Shown: positions 42,045-50,705, counted from the first letter of the stretch. The stretch: 64,000 nt of DNA from Burkholderia gladioli (GCF_000959725.1 NZ_CP009322.1:744001-808000); one strand, 5' to 3'. The notes: generated by a model not told the origin, from the sequence alone. Numbers and translations: made by a program.

Positions 42045-43535
42045 CTAGATCAGGCCCAGCGACGAGGCCTTGAGCGTGGCCGCCGCGCGCGTCGAGCAAT
42101 CGAGCTTGCGGAACACGTTCTCGACGTGGGTGCGCACCGTGCTCGGGCTCATGGTCAGTTCCTGCGCGGCTTCCTTGTTGCTGGCGCCGCGCGAGATCAC
42201 GCGCAGCACCTCGGTCTCGCGCGCCGACAGGTGCGGGCCGGCCGTGCCGCGCCGGGCCGTGCGCCGCGCCACCGGCGCGCCTTGCGCCACCAGCGCGCCC
42301 ACCGCTTCGCCGCACAGGCGGCCACGTTCGACCTCCTCGCGCAGGCAGCGCGCGGCCTCGTCGTCGTCGAGCGCGGCGCGCCACGGGCGCGGCGAACGCA
42401 GGGCGACCCAGGCCAGCGAGGCTGCCAGCACACGCGCTTCCAGGCTCAGCGCCGCGCCGTGCAAGCCGCGGAAATAGCCCGATCCATCCTGTCGTTCGTA
42501 GGCCTGCGAGGCCAGCGCGGCGGCCTCGCGCAGGCTGCCGGTCTGCCGGCCGGCGCGCTCCGTCCAATAGGGCACCAGCCGAACTTTTTCCCAGGCGCTG
42601 GCGGGCAGGGCGCGGGGCAGGTTCCATATCTCGTTGGGCACGGCGGCGCGGCCGATGCCGTGGATCAGGCCGGCCCGGTAGACCAGCGCGCGCGCCGCGG
42701 TGTCGCCGGCCAGGCGCGCGTGGCATTCGGCGGCGGTGGCCGCGACCGCGCGCGAGAAGCCCGTCATCCATGGCAGTTTCAGGTCGATCACGTCGGCGAT
42801 CAGCTCCGCCGAGCCGGTTCGCTGCATGTCGGCGGTGGCAAGCGTGAGCTCCAAGTCGGCCGGCGCGGCGCTTCCCAGCTCGGCGAGCCATAGCTCGGCG
42901 TGCCGCGCGGCGGTCTCGACCAGATGGGCGGGATAGCGTTTCCCGGCGCGTTGCGCGACCAGGGCCAGCGCCGCCTCGATGCCGTGGGCGCGGCTGAGCA
43001 CCTCCAGGTCGCCGGCCAGCGCCACCACCAGCACGGCGATCGGCACGTCCTCGCGCGCCAGTTGCCCAGGCACGCCGCTGCCGTCCCAGGTTTCGAAGAT
43101 GGAACGCAGCGCCGTCTCGGTCTGCGTCGACAGGCCCAGGATGCGGGCGACCTCGCCCGACACCTCGCAATGGATCTGCGCCAGCGGCATCAAGGCGGCG
43201 CCGGCACCGGCCCGGACGATCGCCTCGGTGGCTTCCGGCCGGCTTTCGAGCATGTCGCTGCGGATCGCGATGTCGTCGCCGAACACTTCGGCGAAGCCCG
43301 CCGCGTTCGCCGTGCAGCCTGACCAGCGCAGCAGCGACACCTCGCGAACCGTGTCGCCGACCGAGGCCGTCAGGCCGGCGGCGTGCGCGAGCCGCGCCGC
43401 CAGCCAGGCGGTGCGCAGCGAGTGATCGGTCGGCTGTCCCATGCTCAGGTCGCCGATGAAGGCCAGCGCCCGCACGGAATCGAAGATGCGCAGCGCGGCG
43501 TGGCCGGCGTCGGGGTCGAATATCGGGTCGGACAT
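42045..43535 (-). CDS. LuxR-type regulator fused to two degenerate HD-GYP regions
   Basis: A 496-residue protein starting MSDPIFDPDAG; the open frame upstream to 43742 covers the palindrome and is probably non-coding. Two tandem HD-GYP-like parts are visible. The first ends in SIFETWDGSGVPGQL (GYP-like, near residue 175). The second has LIHGIGRAAVPNEIWNLP, where HD is replaced by HG, and YERQDGSGYFRGLHG near 370. Metal-binding HD pairs are missing, so phosphodiesterase activity is unlikely and ligand sensing more likely. The C-terminus is a LuxR/NarL HTH: LSARETEVLRVISRGASNKEAAQELTMSPSTVRTHVENVFRKL. It is convergent with the cupin operon and divergent from the 43790 gene, with the palindrome between. 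It is the obvious candidate to bind both palindromes. Confidence 0.88.
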   Translation of the reverse strand: MSDPIFDPDAGHAALRIFDSVRALAFIGDLSMGQPTDHSLRTAWLAARLAHAAGLTASVGDTVREVSLLRWSGCTANAAGFAEVFGDDIAIRSDMLESRPEATEAIVRAGAGAALMPLAQIHCEVSGEVARILGLSTQTETALRSIFETWDGSGVPGQLAREDVPIAVLVVALAGDLEVLSRAHGIEAALALVAQRAGKRYPAHLVETAARHAELWLAELGSAAPADLELTLATADMQRTGSAELIADVIDLKLPWMTGFSRAVAATAAECHARLAGDTAARALVYRAGLIHGIGRAAVPNEIWNLPRALPASAWEKVRLVPYWTERAGRQTGSLREAAALASQAYERQDGSGYFRGLHGAALSLEARVLAASLAWVALRSPRPWRAALDDDEAARCLREEVERGRLCGEAVGALVAQGAPVARRTARRGTAGPHLSARETEVLRVISRGASNKEAAQELTMSPSTVRTHVENVFRKLDCSTRAAATLKASSLGLI

Positions 43536-43683
43536 GAAAAATGATCGGGATGGCAAAGGGGCCGGCACGCTGCCAGCGAGCGGGCGCGACCGGATTGCCG
43601 ATGATATCGGACATTTGCGTTCCGCCGCGAAATGGCGCAGCGCGAGCATGCGCGCGGGTTCAGGCGGCGAACCGCTGCCGGGT

Positions 43684-43717
43684 GCCGAAACATCGGTCAA
43701 TCGACCGATGTTTCGGC
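43684..43717. promoter_or_regulatory. Second copy of the CATCGGTC-N4-GACCGATG palindrome
   Basis: Arms GCCGAAACATCGGTC (43684-43698) and GACCGATGTTTCGGC (43703-43717) are exact reverse complements around AATC. The central 22 bp match the site at 41253-41284 at 20 positions. It lies between the divergent regulator and membrane-protein genes, 72 nt before the latter. Confidence 0.7.
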
Positions 43718-43789
43718 GGCGCGGCGCTGGCGATACTGGCAAGCATGCGGGTCATCCGGCTCGCGAACCGGCTTTGCCAAGGAGCACGT

Positions 43790-44368
43790 ATGTCCCAAAC
43801 TCGTCTCGATTCCAGCAGCATCCAGCAGGAGCACTGGCTCAAACGCTACTATTTTTCCCGTGCGCTGTTCTCGGTGATCTGGGTGGCGCTGGCCTTCGCG
43901 GTCGGCCGCCAGAGCCCGGCCGCGGCGGCGATCCTGCTGGTCATCTACCCGGCCTGGGATGCGCTGGCCAACTTCGTCGACCTCTCGCGCAGCGGCGGCG
44001 GCATGCGCGGCAATCCCACCCAGGCCAGCAACGTGGTAGTCAGCGTGATCACCACCGTCGCGGTGCTGCTGGCGCTCGGCTCGGGCCTGTCGGCGGTGCT
44101 GACGGTGTTCGGCGTGTGGGCGATTCTTTCCGGCCTGATGCAACTGGGTACCGCGATTCGCCGCTGGCGGGTCTTCGGCGCGCAATGGGCGATGGTCCTG
44201 AGCGGCGCCCAGTCGGCCCTGGCGGGTACCTTGTTCATCGTGCAGAGCCATACCATGGCAGTGCCGGCGATCGTCAAGATCGCGGGTTATGCGGGGGTGG
44301 GCGCGGTCTACTTCCTGATTTCCGCGGTCTGGCTGCAAGTGAAGCAGGCGCGGCGCCGGGCGGCTTGA
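43790..44368 (+). CDS. HdeD/DUF308-like multi-pass membrane protein
   Basis: A 192-residue protein with about six membrane segments, e.g. FSRALFSVIWVALAFAVGR, AAAAILLVIYPAWDALANFV, VVVSVITTVAVLLALGSGL, SAVLTVFGVWAILSGLMQL, WAMVLSGAQSALAGTLFIV and GYAGVGAVYFLISAVWLQV. The helix pairs and the GVWAILSG / GAVYFLISAVW motifs resemble the HdeD/DUF308 family. The start has AAGGAG at the right distance. It is divergent from the HD-GYP/LuxR regulator; the shared palindrome lies upstream. A C-terminal half copy is at 41341-41616. A role in acid or envelope stress is known for E. coli HdeD but is only a guess here. Confidence 0.82.
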   Translation: MSQTRLDSSSIQQEHWLKRYYFSRALFSVIWVALAFAVGRQSPAAAAILLVIYPAWDALANFVDLSRSGGGMRGNPTQASNVVVSVITTVAVLLALGSGLSAVLTVFGVWAILSGLMQLGTAIRRWRVFGAQWAMVLSGAQSALAGTLFIVQSHTMAVPAIVKIAGYAGVGAVYFLISAVWLQVKQARRRAA

Positions 44369-44454
44369 GGGAGCACGCACCTCGTGCGTGTGGTGGGACG
44401 GGTCGGGGCGAGGCGATCGTTGCGTGTGCATGCGCCGGGCCGCGCGACCGTCGC

Positions 44455-44491
44455 ACCGGCGCCTTCCTCCGTACAGCGGGACGGCGCCGGT
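44455..44491. terminator. Possible bidirectional stem-loop
   Basis: ACCGGCGCC (44455-44463) and GGCGCCGGT (44483-44491) pair over 9 bp around a 19-nt loop, between the convergent membrane-protein and SnoaL-like genes. Only a weak T-rich stretch (CGTCTTTC) follows on the plus strand. Confidence 0.35.
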
Positions 44492-44497
44492 CGTCTT

Positions 44498-45019
44498 TCA
44501 CTCCGGCAGCGCCTCGTGCAGCAGTCCGCGCGCCGGCGCGCTGCCGTCCATCGGGAACAGCTTGCGCGTCTTGACGCGCCATCCCTCGGCGGTGCGCACC
44601 ACGGTCCAGCGGTTCGCCAGCACGCGGAAGATCCGGTGGCCGCGCGAGAGCCCGTGATTGGGCAGCTCCGTCTCCGGGCTGTCGCGATCGAATCGCACCA
44701 GCATCAGGTAGGAGGTCACGAAGGCCGTGTCGCCGTCCAGCTCGATGCGCGGCAGGTTGCCGAAATGCGCCAGGCCGCCGTCGAGCGCCTGCTTGTGCGC
44801 CTCGCTCTCCACCAGCGCGACCAGCGCGTCGCGGCCCACCGCGCCCGGCGCGGCCGTGCCGCGATCGAACACGGCATCCTCGGTGTAGACATGCGGGAAG
44901 AAGGGGCCGTGGCCGGTGTCGGCGCTCAGCGGATGGGAGGCGATCAGCTCGTAGATCGCGAGCTTGTCTTCGATGATGGCCAGGCGCCGTTCCAGCGCCG
45001 AGGTGGAGGTGGGTTCCAA
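44498..45019 (-). CDS. SnoaL/NTF2-like polyketide-cyclase-fold protein
   Basis: A 173-residue SnoaL_4-type cone-shaped alpha+beta-barrel protein. The helical start RRLAIIEDKLAIYELIASHPLSADTG is typical, followed by FPHVYTEDAVFDRG near residue 50, LAHFGNLPRIELDGDTAFVTSYLMLVRF and NRWTVVRTAEGWRVKTRKLFP. The start is a TTG at 45019 (EPTSTS follows), supported by AGGAG 8 nt upstream; no ATG fits. Such proteins are isomerases, dehydratases or hydrolases of small organic molecules; the substrate is unknown. It is on the same strand as the response regulator upstream, 115 nt away. Confidence 0.82.
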   Translation of the reverse strand: MEPTSTSALERRLAIIEDKLAIYELIASHPLSADTGHGPFFPHVYTEDAVFDRGTAAPGAVGRDALVALVESEAHKQALDGGLAHFGNLPRIELDGDTAFVTSYLMLVRFDRDSPETELPNHGLSRGHRIFRVLANRWTVVRTAEGWRVKTRKLFPMDGSAPARGLLHEALPE

Positions 45020-45134
45020 GATATGGACTCCTGTCGAGATGAAAAGGGAAAGCGGAAACCTCGCTGCATTCTAGGGGGATTTCGCGTTTCCGAGGCGGCC
45101 GTCGGCAGGCATGATCGAGGAATTTTCCGCCCGC

Positions 45135-45788
45135 TCAATCGAGGCTGCTCCAACGGTTCGTGCCGGGCGGCGACAAGCCGATCTCGAAGGCGTAATGGAA
45201 CAGCTCGGCGTCGCGCTCGATGCCGAGCTTCTTCATCGCGCTGACCTTCTGCGCGCTGACGGTCTGCTTCGCGCGGTTCAACTGCAGCGCGATTTCCCCG
45301 ATCGTGTGCCCGGCCACGTAAAGCCGGATCACCTCGAATTCGCGCGAACTCAGCGTGTCGGCGATGCGCTGCCCGCGCAGGGCGCCCCTCACGCTCGGCG
45401 AGTAATACCTGGCACCGGCATAGACCGAATGCGCCGCCGAGATCAGGTGGTCGGCGTCGTCGAGCTTGCTCAGCACCGACTGCACGTCGATGCCGACGAT
45501 CTCGCGCAGCATGCCCGGATTGTCGACCGTGGTGAACACCACGATCTTCAGGTCCGGCCAGTTGCGCCGCAGGTGCAGCAGCAAGGGGAAACCGTCCGGG
45601 AAGCCGCCGCCCGGCATCATGTAGTCGGTGATCAGCACGTCGCAGACGGTGGCGTCCAGCAGGGCGATCAGCTTGCCGGCACTGGCGGCGAGGCCGACGA
45701 TCTCGAGCGTCGGGGCCCGGCCGATTTCATGCCGCATGCCGGACAGGACCGTGGGATGGTCGTCGGCGAGGATCAGGCGGATCTTCAT
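45135..45788 (-). CDS. NarL/RcsB-type response regulator, end of the fimbrial operon
   Basis: A 217-residue regulator. The receiver domain has MKIRLILADDHPTVLSGM (intact acidic pair), phospho-acceptor Asp55 in VLITDYMMPGGG and the conserved Lys in SVLSKLDD. The HTH domain has LSSREFEVIRLYVAGHTIGEIALQLNRAKQTVSAQKVSAMKKLGIERDAELF, close to the RcsB/BvgA pattern. No sensor kinase is adjacent, so it is an orphan. It lies 54 nt after the last fimbrial gene on the same strand. It is clearly related to the regulator at 51463-52206 that heads the operon (shared KQTVSAQ and KLGIER motifs). Control of fimbrial genes is inferred from position. Confidence 0.9.
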   Translation of the reverse strand: MKIRLILADDHPTVLSGMRHEIGRAPTLEIVGLAASAGKLIALLDATVCDVLITDYMMPGGGFPDGFPLLLHLRRNWPDLKIVVFTTVDNPGMLREIVGIDVQSVLSKLDDADHLISAAHSVYAGARYYSPSVRGALRGQRIADTLSSREFEVIRLYVAGHTIGEIALQLNRAKQTVSAQKVSAMKKLGIERDAELFHYAFEIGLSPPGTNRWSSLD

Positions 45789-45842
45789 GGTGACTGTCGC
45801 GGGGGCTCGGAGTCCGATGCGCGGGAAGCCAGGGGGCGCATG

Positions 45843-46439
45843 TCATGGTGAATCGCCGAGCAATTCGATGACGAGTTGCGCATGGCTGAGGATTTCGTCG
45901 ATCGCGACGGTGCCGGCGAGCGGCATCACGGCCTCGATGCTCAGGCGTCCGGACAAGCTGCGTCCGGGGATGACGCCGTCGGGCATCCTCACCGTCAAGG
46001 TCTGGCCGGGTAGCCAGGCGACTTCGTTCGCGATGGTGCCCGGCGCCGCGTCGCTCTCCAGCCACGCGGGTTTGCCGTCCAGGCTGAGATCGCCGAGGCG
46101 CACGCGCAGGGCGCCGTCCTTGCCGAAACCGGCCAGTCCTGCCGGGCCGGCCTGGCCATGCAGGCGCAGCGCGAGCCTGGCGGGCTGGGCGCAGACGGCC
46201 GAGAGCGAGCCTGCCTGGGTGCCGAAGGTGACGATGCCGGGCGCGATCGGGACGAGCTCCCCGGCGGCGCGGCGTGGATAGTCCAGGTGCGGCCGGGAGA
46301 GACGAAGCTCGCAGCGGGCGTGCGTCGCGGCGGCATGGGATTCGGACGATCGGGCGAAGCCCGGCTCGGCGGCCAGGCAGGCGGCCTCGAATACGATCAG
46401 GGCGAGAGCGATACCGGGCTTGGGCAGCAGGAATGTCAT
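45843..46439 (-). CDS. Exported accessory protein of the fimbrial operon
   Basis: A 198-residue secreted protein. The start MTFLLPKPGIALALIVFEAACLAAEPG gives a signal peptide. The mature part is beta-rich: HARCELRLSRPHLDYPRRAAGELV, RLALRLHGQAGPAGLAGFGKDG, LRVRLGDLSLDGKPAWLE and PLAGTVAIDEILSHAQLVIEL at the end, a pattern like a pilin-type Ig strand exchange domain. Its gene starts 4 nt after the usher stop, so it is translationally linked. It may be a minor or tip pilin, or an anchor. The exact family was not recognised. Confidence 0.75.
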   Translation of the reverse strand: MTFLLPKPGIALALIVFEAACLAAEPGFARSSESHAAATHARCELRLSRPHLDYPRRAAGELVPIAPGIVTFGTQAGSLSAVCAQPARLALRLHGQAGPAGLAGFGKDGALRVRLGDLSLDGKPAWLESDAAPGTIANEVAWLPGQTLTVRMPDGVIPGRSLSGRLSIEAVMPLAGTVAIDEILSHAQLVIELLGDSP

Positions 46440-46443
46440 GGAT

Positions 46444-49056
46444 TCATGGCGTGTGAGGGCGGGCCGGCGACACGGTTCGGCATACGGCGTCGATGCGCTC
46501 GTAGACGCTGTCGGCCGGGGCTTGATGAGGAATCGCGAATTCCAGTCGGCAGCTCGCGCCGTCCGGATGGCGGGCGAACAGGGCCTGCTCCGTGAGATCG
46601 GGCAGGAAAACCATGCTGCCGGCCCCGGCCAGGGTGAGCAGCCGACCTTGCGTGTCGACGATTGCCGAGCCTTGCGGGATGCCGGCGCCATCCTCCGCGG
46701 TGACGTTCAGCAGCGCTCGCCGTACCGTCGAAATCGCGAATTGCAGCTTGCCGACCGCGCCGCGCGCGGCATGGATGCGTCGATAGCCGTTGGCGAGATC
46801 CATGTTGCGTTTCAGGGATGCGACCATGACTTCCACCTGCGCGCCGCCGTAGGCCGGCAACGAGGGAATCACCGCGCGTCCCCATGCATCCGTCCAGACC
46901 TTGCCCGCCGGTGTGTGCAGCGCGATACCCGCGACCCGGCCGACAGTGGCGATGCCGAAGGTGTCGCGCACGGGATAGGGCGAGAAGCTCAAGCCATCGG
47001 CGTGCCACACCGCGGCGCCGCTCGCCTGTGCCGACCACGAGCTGCTGCCGGCGCCGACGGCGGACCCGAGCGCGAGCTGCGCATAACGCGGTGTGAGATT
47101 CAGGTTGGCGCTGGCCGAGGGCGCGGTGCCCGGGTTGTCCCGCTCGGCCGAGAGCGAGTAGCTCGCGTGCTCGCCGAGCGCCGCGCCGGTGCGGACCCCG
47201 ACGCCGCGTTGCGTGCCTGAGCGGGTTCCGTAGATCGCCGTGTCATGGCGGCCGAGCGTGAAGGAGGCGCTGACGTACAGATTGTCGCCATCGTGCCCGC
47301 CTCGACGCGCACCGAGTGCACGCTCGGCCGATATGGACAGATTGACGAGGCCCAGGCGCTTGCCCCAGGAGACGAACAAGCGCCGCGAGGTGAGACCGTG
47401 GAAGAAGCGTGTGCCGTCATAGCTGAGGTTGAAGTTGCCCAGCGCGGCGCCGGACCACGACAAGCCGATGGTGCGCCGGACTTCGGGCCGGTCGCGGTCG
47501 AGCCCTGGCGCGATCGCGTGACCGGGCGAGCTTGGCAAGGCAGGTCGCGGCATGTCGAGCAGGTCCGAATATCCGCGCGACTGACGCGTCTCGGAGACGT
47601 CCATCGAGAAGCCGGCGGCCAGCCGGGCCGATCCCAGCAAGGTGGCCTTCACGCCGCGGGCATGCCTGCGCGGATTATCGGCGCCGACCAGCTGCGCGCT
47701 GGTGCCCAGCCAGCCGGCGGGCTGCGCGTCGAGGCGAATGCCGAGTGCGCGATAGCCGCTCGCGAGCGTCACGCCGTGGTTCAGGTTGATCCGGCTGCCC
47801 AGGGCGATGCCGTGGGCCACGCTGGCAAGCCATGGCGCGGGCCCTTCGCCGCCAAGATTCCGGAGCTTGCCGAGCGACATGCTGAAGCCGGCCGGCGGCC
47901 CGATATTCAACTGTTGCACGGCGGCGGCCGGAATCGAGAAACCGTGCCGCCGACCGTCGGCCTCGATGACCTTGACCGTCACGTCGCGGCTGGTCGACAG
48001 CAAGGGCAGCTCGGAAAAGGAGAAAGGGCCCGGCGGTACCACGGTGGAGTGGATCAGGATGCCGCCCTGGCGCACTTCCACGCGGGCCTGCGAATGGGCG
48101 ATGCCCTGGATCACCGGGCTGCCGTTGCCGCGAGGCAGCAGCGCTTGCTCCGGCGCGATCTGGACGCCCGTGATCGGCGCGCTACCCGTGATGTCGCCCT
48201 GCGCCATGGGCTGGCCAATCTGGAGTGCCGTGCGATATCCGGTGAAACTGCGCTGGCCGTAGGCCTGCACGTGGCTCCATTGCCGGCTGCCGTCGCGCAT
48301 CGAGAAGGCATCCTGGCTGCGCACGACCCATCCCTGGTAGTTGAAACCCGACTCGATCGAACCCTGCAGGAACCGGCTGGTGCCGCCCATCGATCGGCTG
48401 GAGCCGGCCAGCACGTTGTAGTTGAGTATCGCGGCCGCGCCGCCGGTGGTGTAGACGGGGGACGGCGCCGCGCGTGCCGCGACGGCCTCGGGCGGCGTCA
48501 CCAGTTCGACCGCCTGTTGCCCGGGCAGCAGATGGACGGCGGTGGTCGGAAAGGCGTCGAGAAATGCGCGGCAATCCAGGGCAACCGGCTGCGCGAGCCG
48601 ATCGGCGCGAGGCGGCGAGGCAGGGTTCGCGGTCTTGCCGGACGACGGCACCGGCCTCAATCCCGCAAAGCGCAGCAGCGACGCGCTCAGGCAGATCCGC
48701 CCCTCGGCGTCGAAATGCGCCGAATAGCGGCCCACGGCGCTGCCGTTGACGCTGAGTTCGACCAGGTTGCGGCCCGGAAGGAACCGGGAGGCGGTGCTGA
48801 AATGCGCGGCGATCGATGGATCGATGCCGCGCGAGCGCAATACCTCGGGATCGAAACGCGTGGGTTCCGCGTCGGCGGGAAGCCATGCCGTCATGCCGGC
48901 GAGCGCGAGCGCAGCCGATGACGAATGACGCAGCAGGCATTTGCGGCCTGCCGTGGTTTTCCGTGCAGCGTGGGATGGCGAGGATGGGCACCTGCGTGTG
49001 CTGCAAACACCGGCGAGGCACGGGCCGGCATGAGGCTGGATGCTTGGCGAAACCAC
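46444..49056 (-). CDS. Fimbrial outer-membrane usher
   Basis: An 870-residue usher that forms the outer-membrane pore and platform for pilus assembly. After a signal sequence near residues 40-65 (LLRHSSSAALALAGMTAWLPADAEP) come the periplasmic N-domain (FDPEVLRSRG, FLPGRNLVELSVNGSAVGRY), the long beta-barrel (FNYQGWVVRSQDAFSMRDGSRQW, GHAIAPGLDRDRP) and the C-terminal part with VWTDAWGRAVIPSLPAYGGAQVEV and MVFLPDLTEQALFARHPDGASCRLEF. The length is typical. The start at the GTG at 49056 is uncertain: it gives an unusually long N-region and has no Shine-Dalgarno. The chaperone stop lies 10 nt upstream, so coupling is likely. Confidence 0.9.
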   Translation of the reverse strand: MVSPSIQPHAGPCLAGVCSTRRCPSSPSHAARKTTAGRKCLLRHSSSAALALAGMTAWLPADAEPTRFDPEVLRSRGIDPSIAAHFSTASRFLPGRNLVELSVNGSAVGRYSAHFDAEGRICLSASLLRFAGLRPVPSSGKTANPASPPRADRLAQPVALDCRAFLDAFPTTAVHLLPGQQAVELVTPPEAVAARAAPSPVYTTGGAAAILNYNVLAGSSRSMGGTSRFLQGSIESGFNYQGWVVRSQDAFSMRDGSRQWSHVQAYGQRSFTGYRTALQIGQPMAQGDITGSAPITGVQIAPEQALLPRGNGSPVIQGIAHSQARVEVRQGGILIHSTVVPPGPFSFSELPLLSTSRDVTVKVIEADGRRHGFSIPAAAVQQLNIGPPAGFSMSLGKLRNLGGEGPAPWLASVAHGIALGSRINLNHGVTLASGYRALGIRLDAQPAGWLGTSAQLVGADNPRRHARGVKATLLGSARLAAGFSMDVSETRQSRGYSDLLDMPRPALPSSPGHAIAPGLDRDRPEVRRTIGLSWSGAALGNFNLSYDGTRFFHGLTSRRLFVSWGKRLGLVNLSISAERALGARRGGHDGDNLYVSASFTLGRHDTAIYGTRSGTQRGVGVRTGAALGEHASYSLSAERDNPGTAPSASANLNLTPRYAQLALGSAVGAGSSSWSAQASGAAVWHADGLSFSPYPVRDTFGIATVGRVAGIALHTPAGKVWTDAWGRAVIPSLPAYGGAQVEVMVASLKRNMDLANGYRRIHAARGAVGKLQFAISTVRRALLNVTAEDGAGIPQGSAIVDTQGRLLTLAGAGSMVFLPDLTEQALFARHPDGASCRLEFAIPHQAPADSVYERIDAVCRTVSPARPHTP

Positions 49057-49065
49057 GGCGGTGAA

Positions 49066-49779
49066 TCAGCGTCGCTCGAGGACGTAGCTATCGCTCATGT
49101 AGCCATAGACGGTGGCCGGAAAGAGCCGGATGCCGTCGACCGAGTCCGCCGCCACGTGAGCCGGCAGGGGGATCGACACGGTCTCGCCGGGCAGGATGTA
49201 CGGTTTCGCCAGGACCGCGGCGGTGGCGCTCGGCAGAATCCGGACCTGCTGGTCGAGACGGACCACGTAGCGGCTCGGATTGCTCAGCCGAACCGTGTCG
49301 CGATCGAGTTGCAGGGTCAGCCTGGTCCAGGGCGCGCGCGTTCTCTGCAGATCCTTCGGCAGCACCAGCAGGGGCAGGTTCTGGCGCACCGTCATGCGCA
49401 CGGTCTGCGCCTCGCGCGCCGTTTCCGGAATGCCCTCGAAAATCACGCGTTTCATGCGTTCGTTGCCGAGCGAGCGCGTGTTGGTCAGCATGAACCGGAT
49501 CAGTTGCGTCTTGCCGGGTTCTACGCGTGCGATCGGCGGCGTGGCGACCACGAAGTTGTCGTCGTCCTCGGCCAGGTTCTGGATGGTGGTCGTCAGCAGC
49601 ATGGGCGTGGGATCGGTGTTGGTGACCTTGATGCTGCCGCCTTCCTCGGCCTCGCTGAGCAGGACCACCGAGGTTTCCGGCAGCGGGCCGCCGGCCCGGG
49701 CGCCGGCGCAAGCCAGGCAGAGCAGGGCGAGGAGGCCGCGAGCGGCGCGAGATCGTATCGTGGGGGGCATAGTCTTCAT
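49066..49779 (-). CDS. Periplasmic fimbrial chaperone
   Basis: A 237-residue PapD-like chaperone that donates a strand to pilus subunits in the periplasm. The signal peptide is RSRAARGLLALLCLACAGARAG. Domain 1 has TSVVLLSEAEEGGSIKVTNTDPTPMLLTTTIQ, then IARVEPGKTQLIRFMLTN and the G1-strand region RQNLPLLVLPKDLQ. Domain 2 has LTLQLDRDTVRLSNPSRYVVRLDQQVRI and LPGETVSIPL. The start at 49779 (MKTMPPT) is chosen because it begins a normal signal peptide; ATG at 49770 is an alternative. It lies between the subunit genes and the usher in one minus-strand operon. Confidence 0.92.
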   Translation of the reverse strand: MKTMPPTIRSRAARGLLALLCLACAGARAGGPLPETSVVLLSEAEEGGSIKVTNTDPTPMLLTTTIQNLAEDDDNFVVATPPIARVEPGKTQLIRFMLTNTRSLGNERMKRVIFEGIPETAREAQTVRMTVRQNLPLLVLPKDLQRTRAPWTRLTLQLDRDTVRLSNPSRYVVRLDQQVRILPSATAAVLAKPYILPGETVSIPLPAHVAADSVDGIRLFPATVYGYMSDSYVLERR

Positions 49780-49935
49780 GCGGCGAGTCGGCCGGAATCG
49801 TCGCGCGACAGGGAGTACGCGCGGCGGGATGTCAGTGGGATGGGGTCGGGAGCCGGGAGCTTGCCCGGGGTGCACACCTGGCGAGGGGAAGACCCGGCGG
49901 ATGGGCGCGCGAGAGCTGTCGCGCGCCCGATGCGG

Positions 49936-50694
49936 CTAGAGGTAGCGCAATTCGAAATTCACCATGCCGTCGAGCAGGATTTCATCCCGGATCGGCAGCG
50001 AGGCCTTCCTTGCGATGGTCGGCACGATGTCGAGCGTCATGCTGGCGGTGGTGATACCTCGCGGGGTCTGGCCGTCGGGCGGGTACGAGCCTTTCCAGAA
50101 CGTATACAGGCCCTTGGCGTAGACGTCATGGAGGAGCCAGGTCCCCCAACCGAGATAGCGGTAGGTGAGCCAGGAGTTTTGATCCGTCGTGGCCGCCGCT
50201 CCGCTACCGCCGTCGACCGTGACCTTGCCGACGTTGATCATGAAGGCACCGATCTTGACGGCTTGCCCGTCGGTACCGGATACCGTGCCGAGGCCGAACG
50301 CCGTATATGTGTCGCTCAGGTTGGCGACCGAATGGTCGCCCCATGCGAGGTGGCTGACCTCGCCGGTCGCGATCCTCGACGCCGCTCGCATGTCCTTCAG
50401 CGTGATGCCGAGCCGGGTTGGCATCGCGCACTGGATCGCCAGGTCGATCGACTTCGCCTCGAGTTTCGTGCCATCCGCGTCGAGCGAACTATAGGCTCGA
50501 TCGAAGTTGACGTTGCCATGATTCGAGAAATCGAGGCTGCAGGCCGGTGGCGTTATCCGGCCCGTCATCGTCAGGATCGCGCTGCCGGTGCCCGGCGGAT
50601 CGCCAGCGGCCCAACCGGCGATCGGGCAGATCGACAAGGACGCGCCCAGCACGATGGTGCGGGCCGCTTGCCGCGGATTCCAGTTCCAATGCAT
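49936..50694 (-). CDS. DUF1120 fimbrial subunit protein 2
   Basis: A 252-residue exported subunit. The signal peptide ends IAGWAAG. The mature part begins with the DUF1120 signature SAILTMTGRITPPACSLDFSNHGNVNFDR, with a Cys that pairs with the one in LAIQCAMPTRLGITLKDMRAAS, and ends with the subunit-type final strand VPTIARKASLPIRDEILLDGMVNFELRYL. The penultimate Tyr is typical of chaperone-usher subunits. It shares this plan with the next gene upstream (50706), so the two arose by duplication; the start lies 11 nt after that stop. Probably a fimbrial shaft or tip subunit. Confidence 0.87.
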   Translation of the reverse strand: MHWNWNPRQAARTIVLGASLSICPIAGWAAGDPPGTGSAILTMTGRITPPACSLDFSNHGNVNFDRAYSSLDADGTKLEAKSIDLAIQCAMPTRLGITLKDMRAASRIATGEVSHLAWGDHSVANLSDTYTAFGLGTVSGTDGQAVKIGAFMINVGKVTVDGGSGAAATTDQNSWLTYRYLGWGTWLLHDVYAKGLYTFWKGSYPPDGQTPRGITTASMTLDIVPTIARKASLPIRDEILLDGMVNFELRYL

Positions 50695-50705
50695 GAAGTG
50701 CCTCT

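Noticed and set aside
43536..43742. N-terminal extension of the HD-GYP/LuxR protein to 43742
   Set aside because: The extra 69 residues are low-complexity and would place coding sequence over the perfect palindrome; MSDPIFDP at 43535 begins the folded part.
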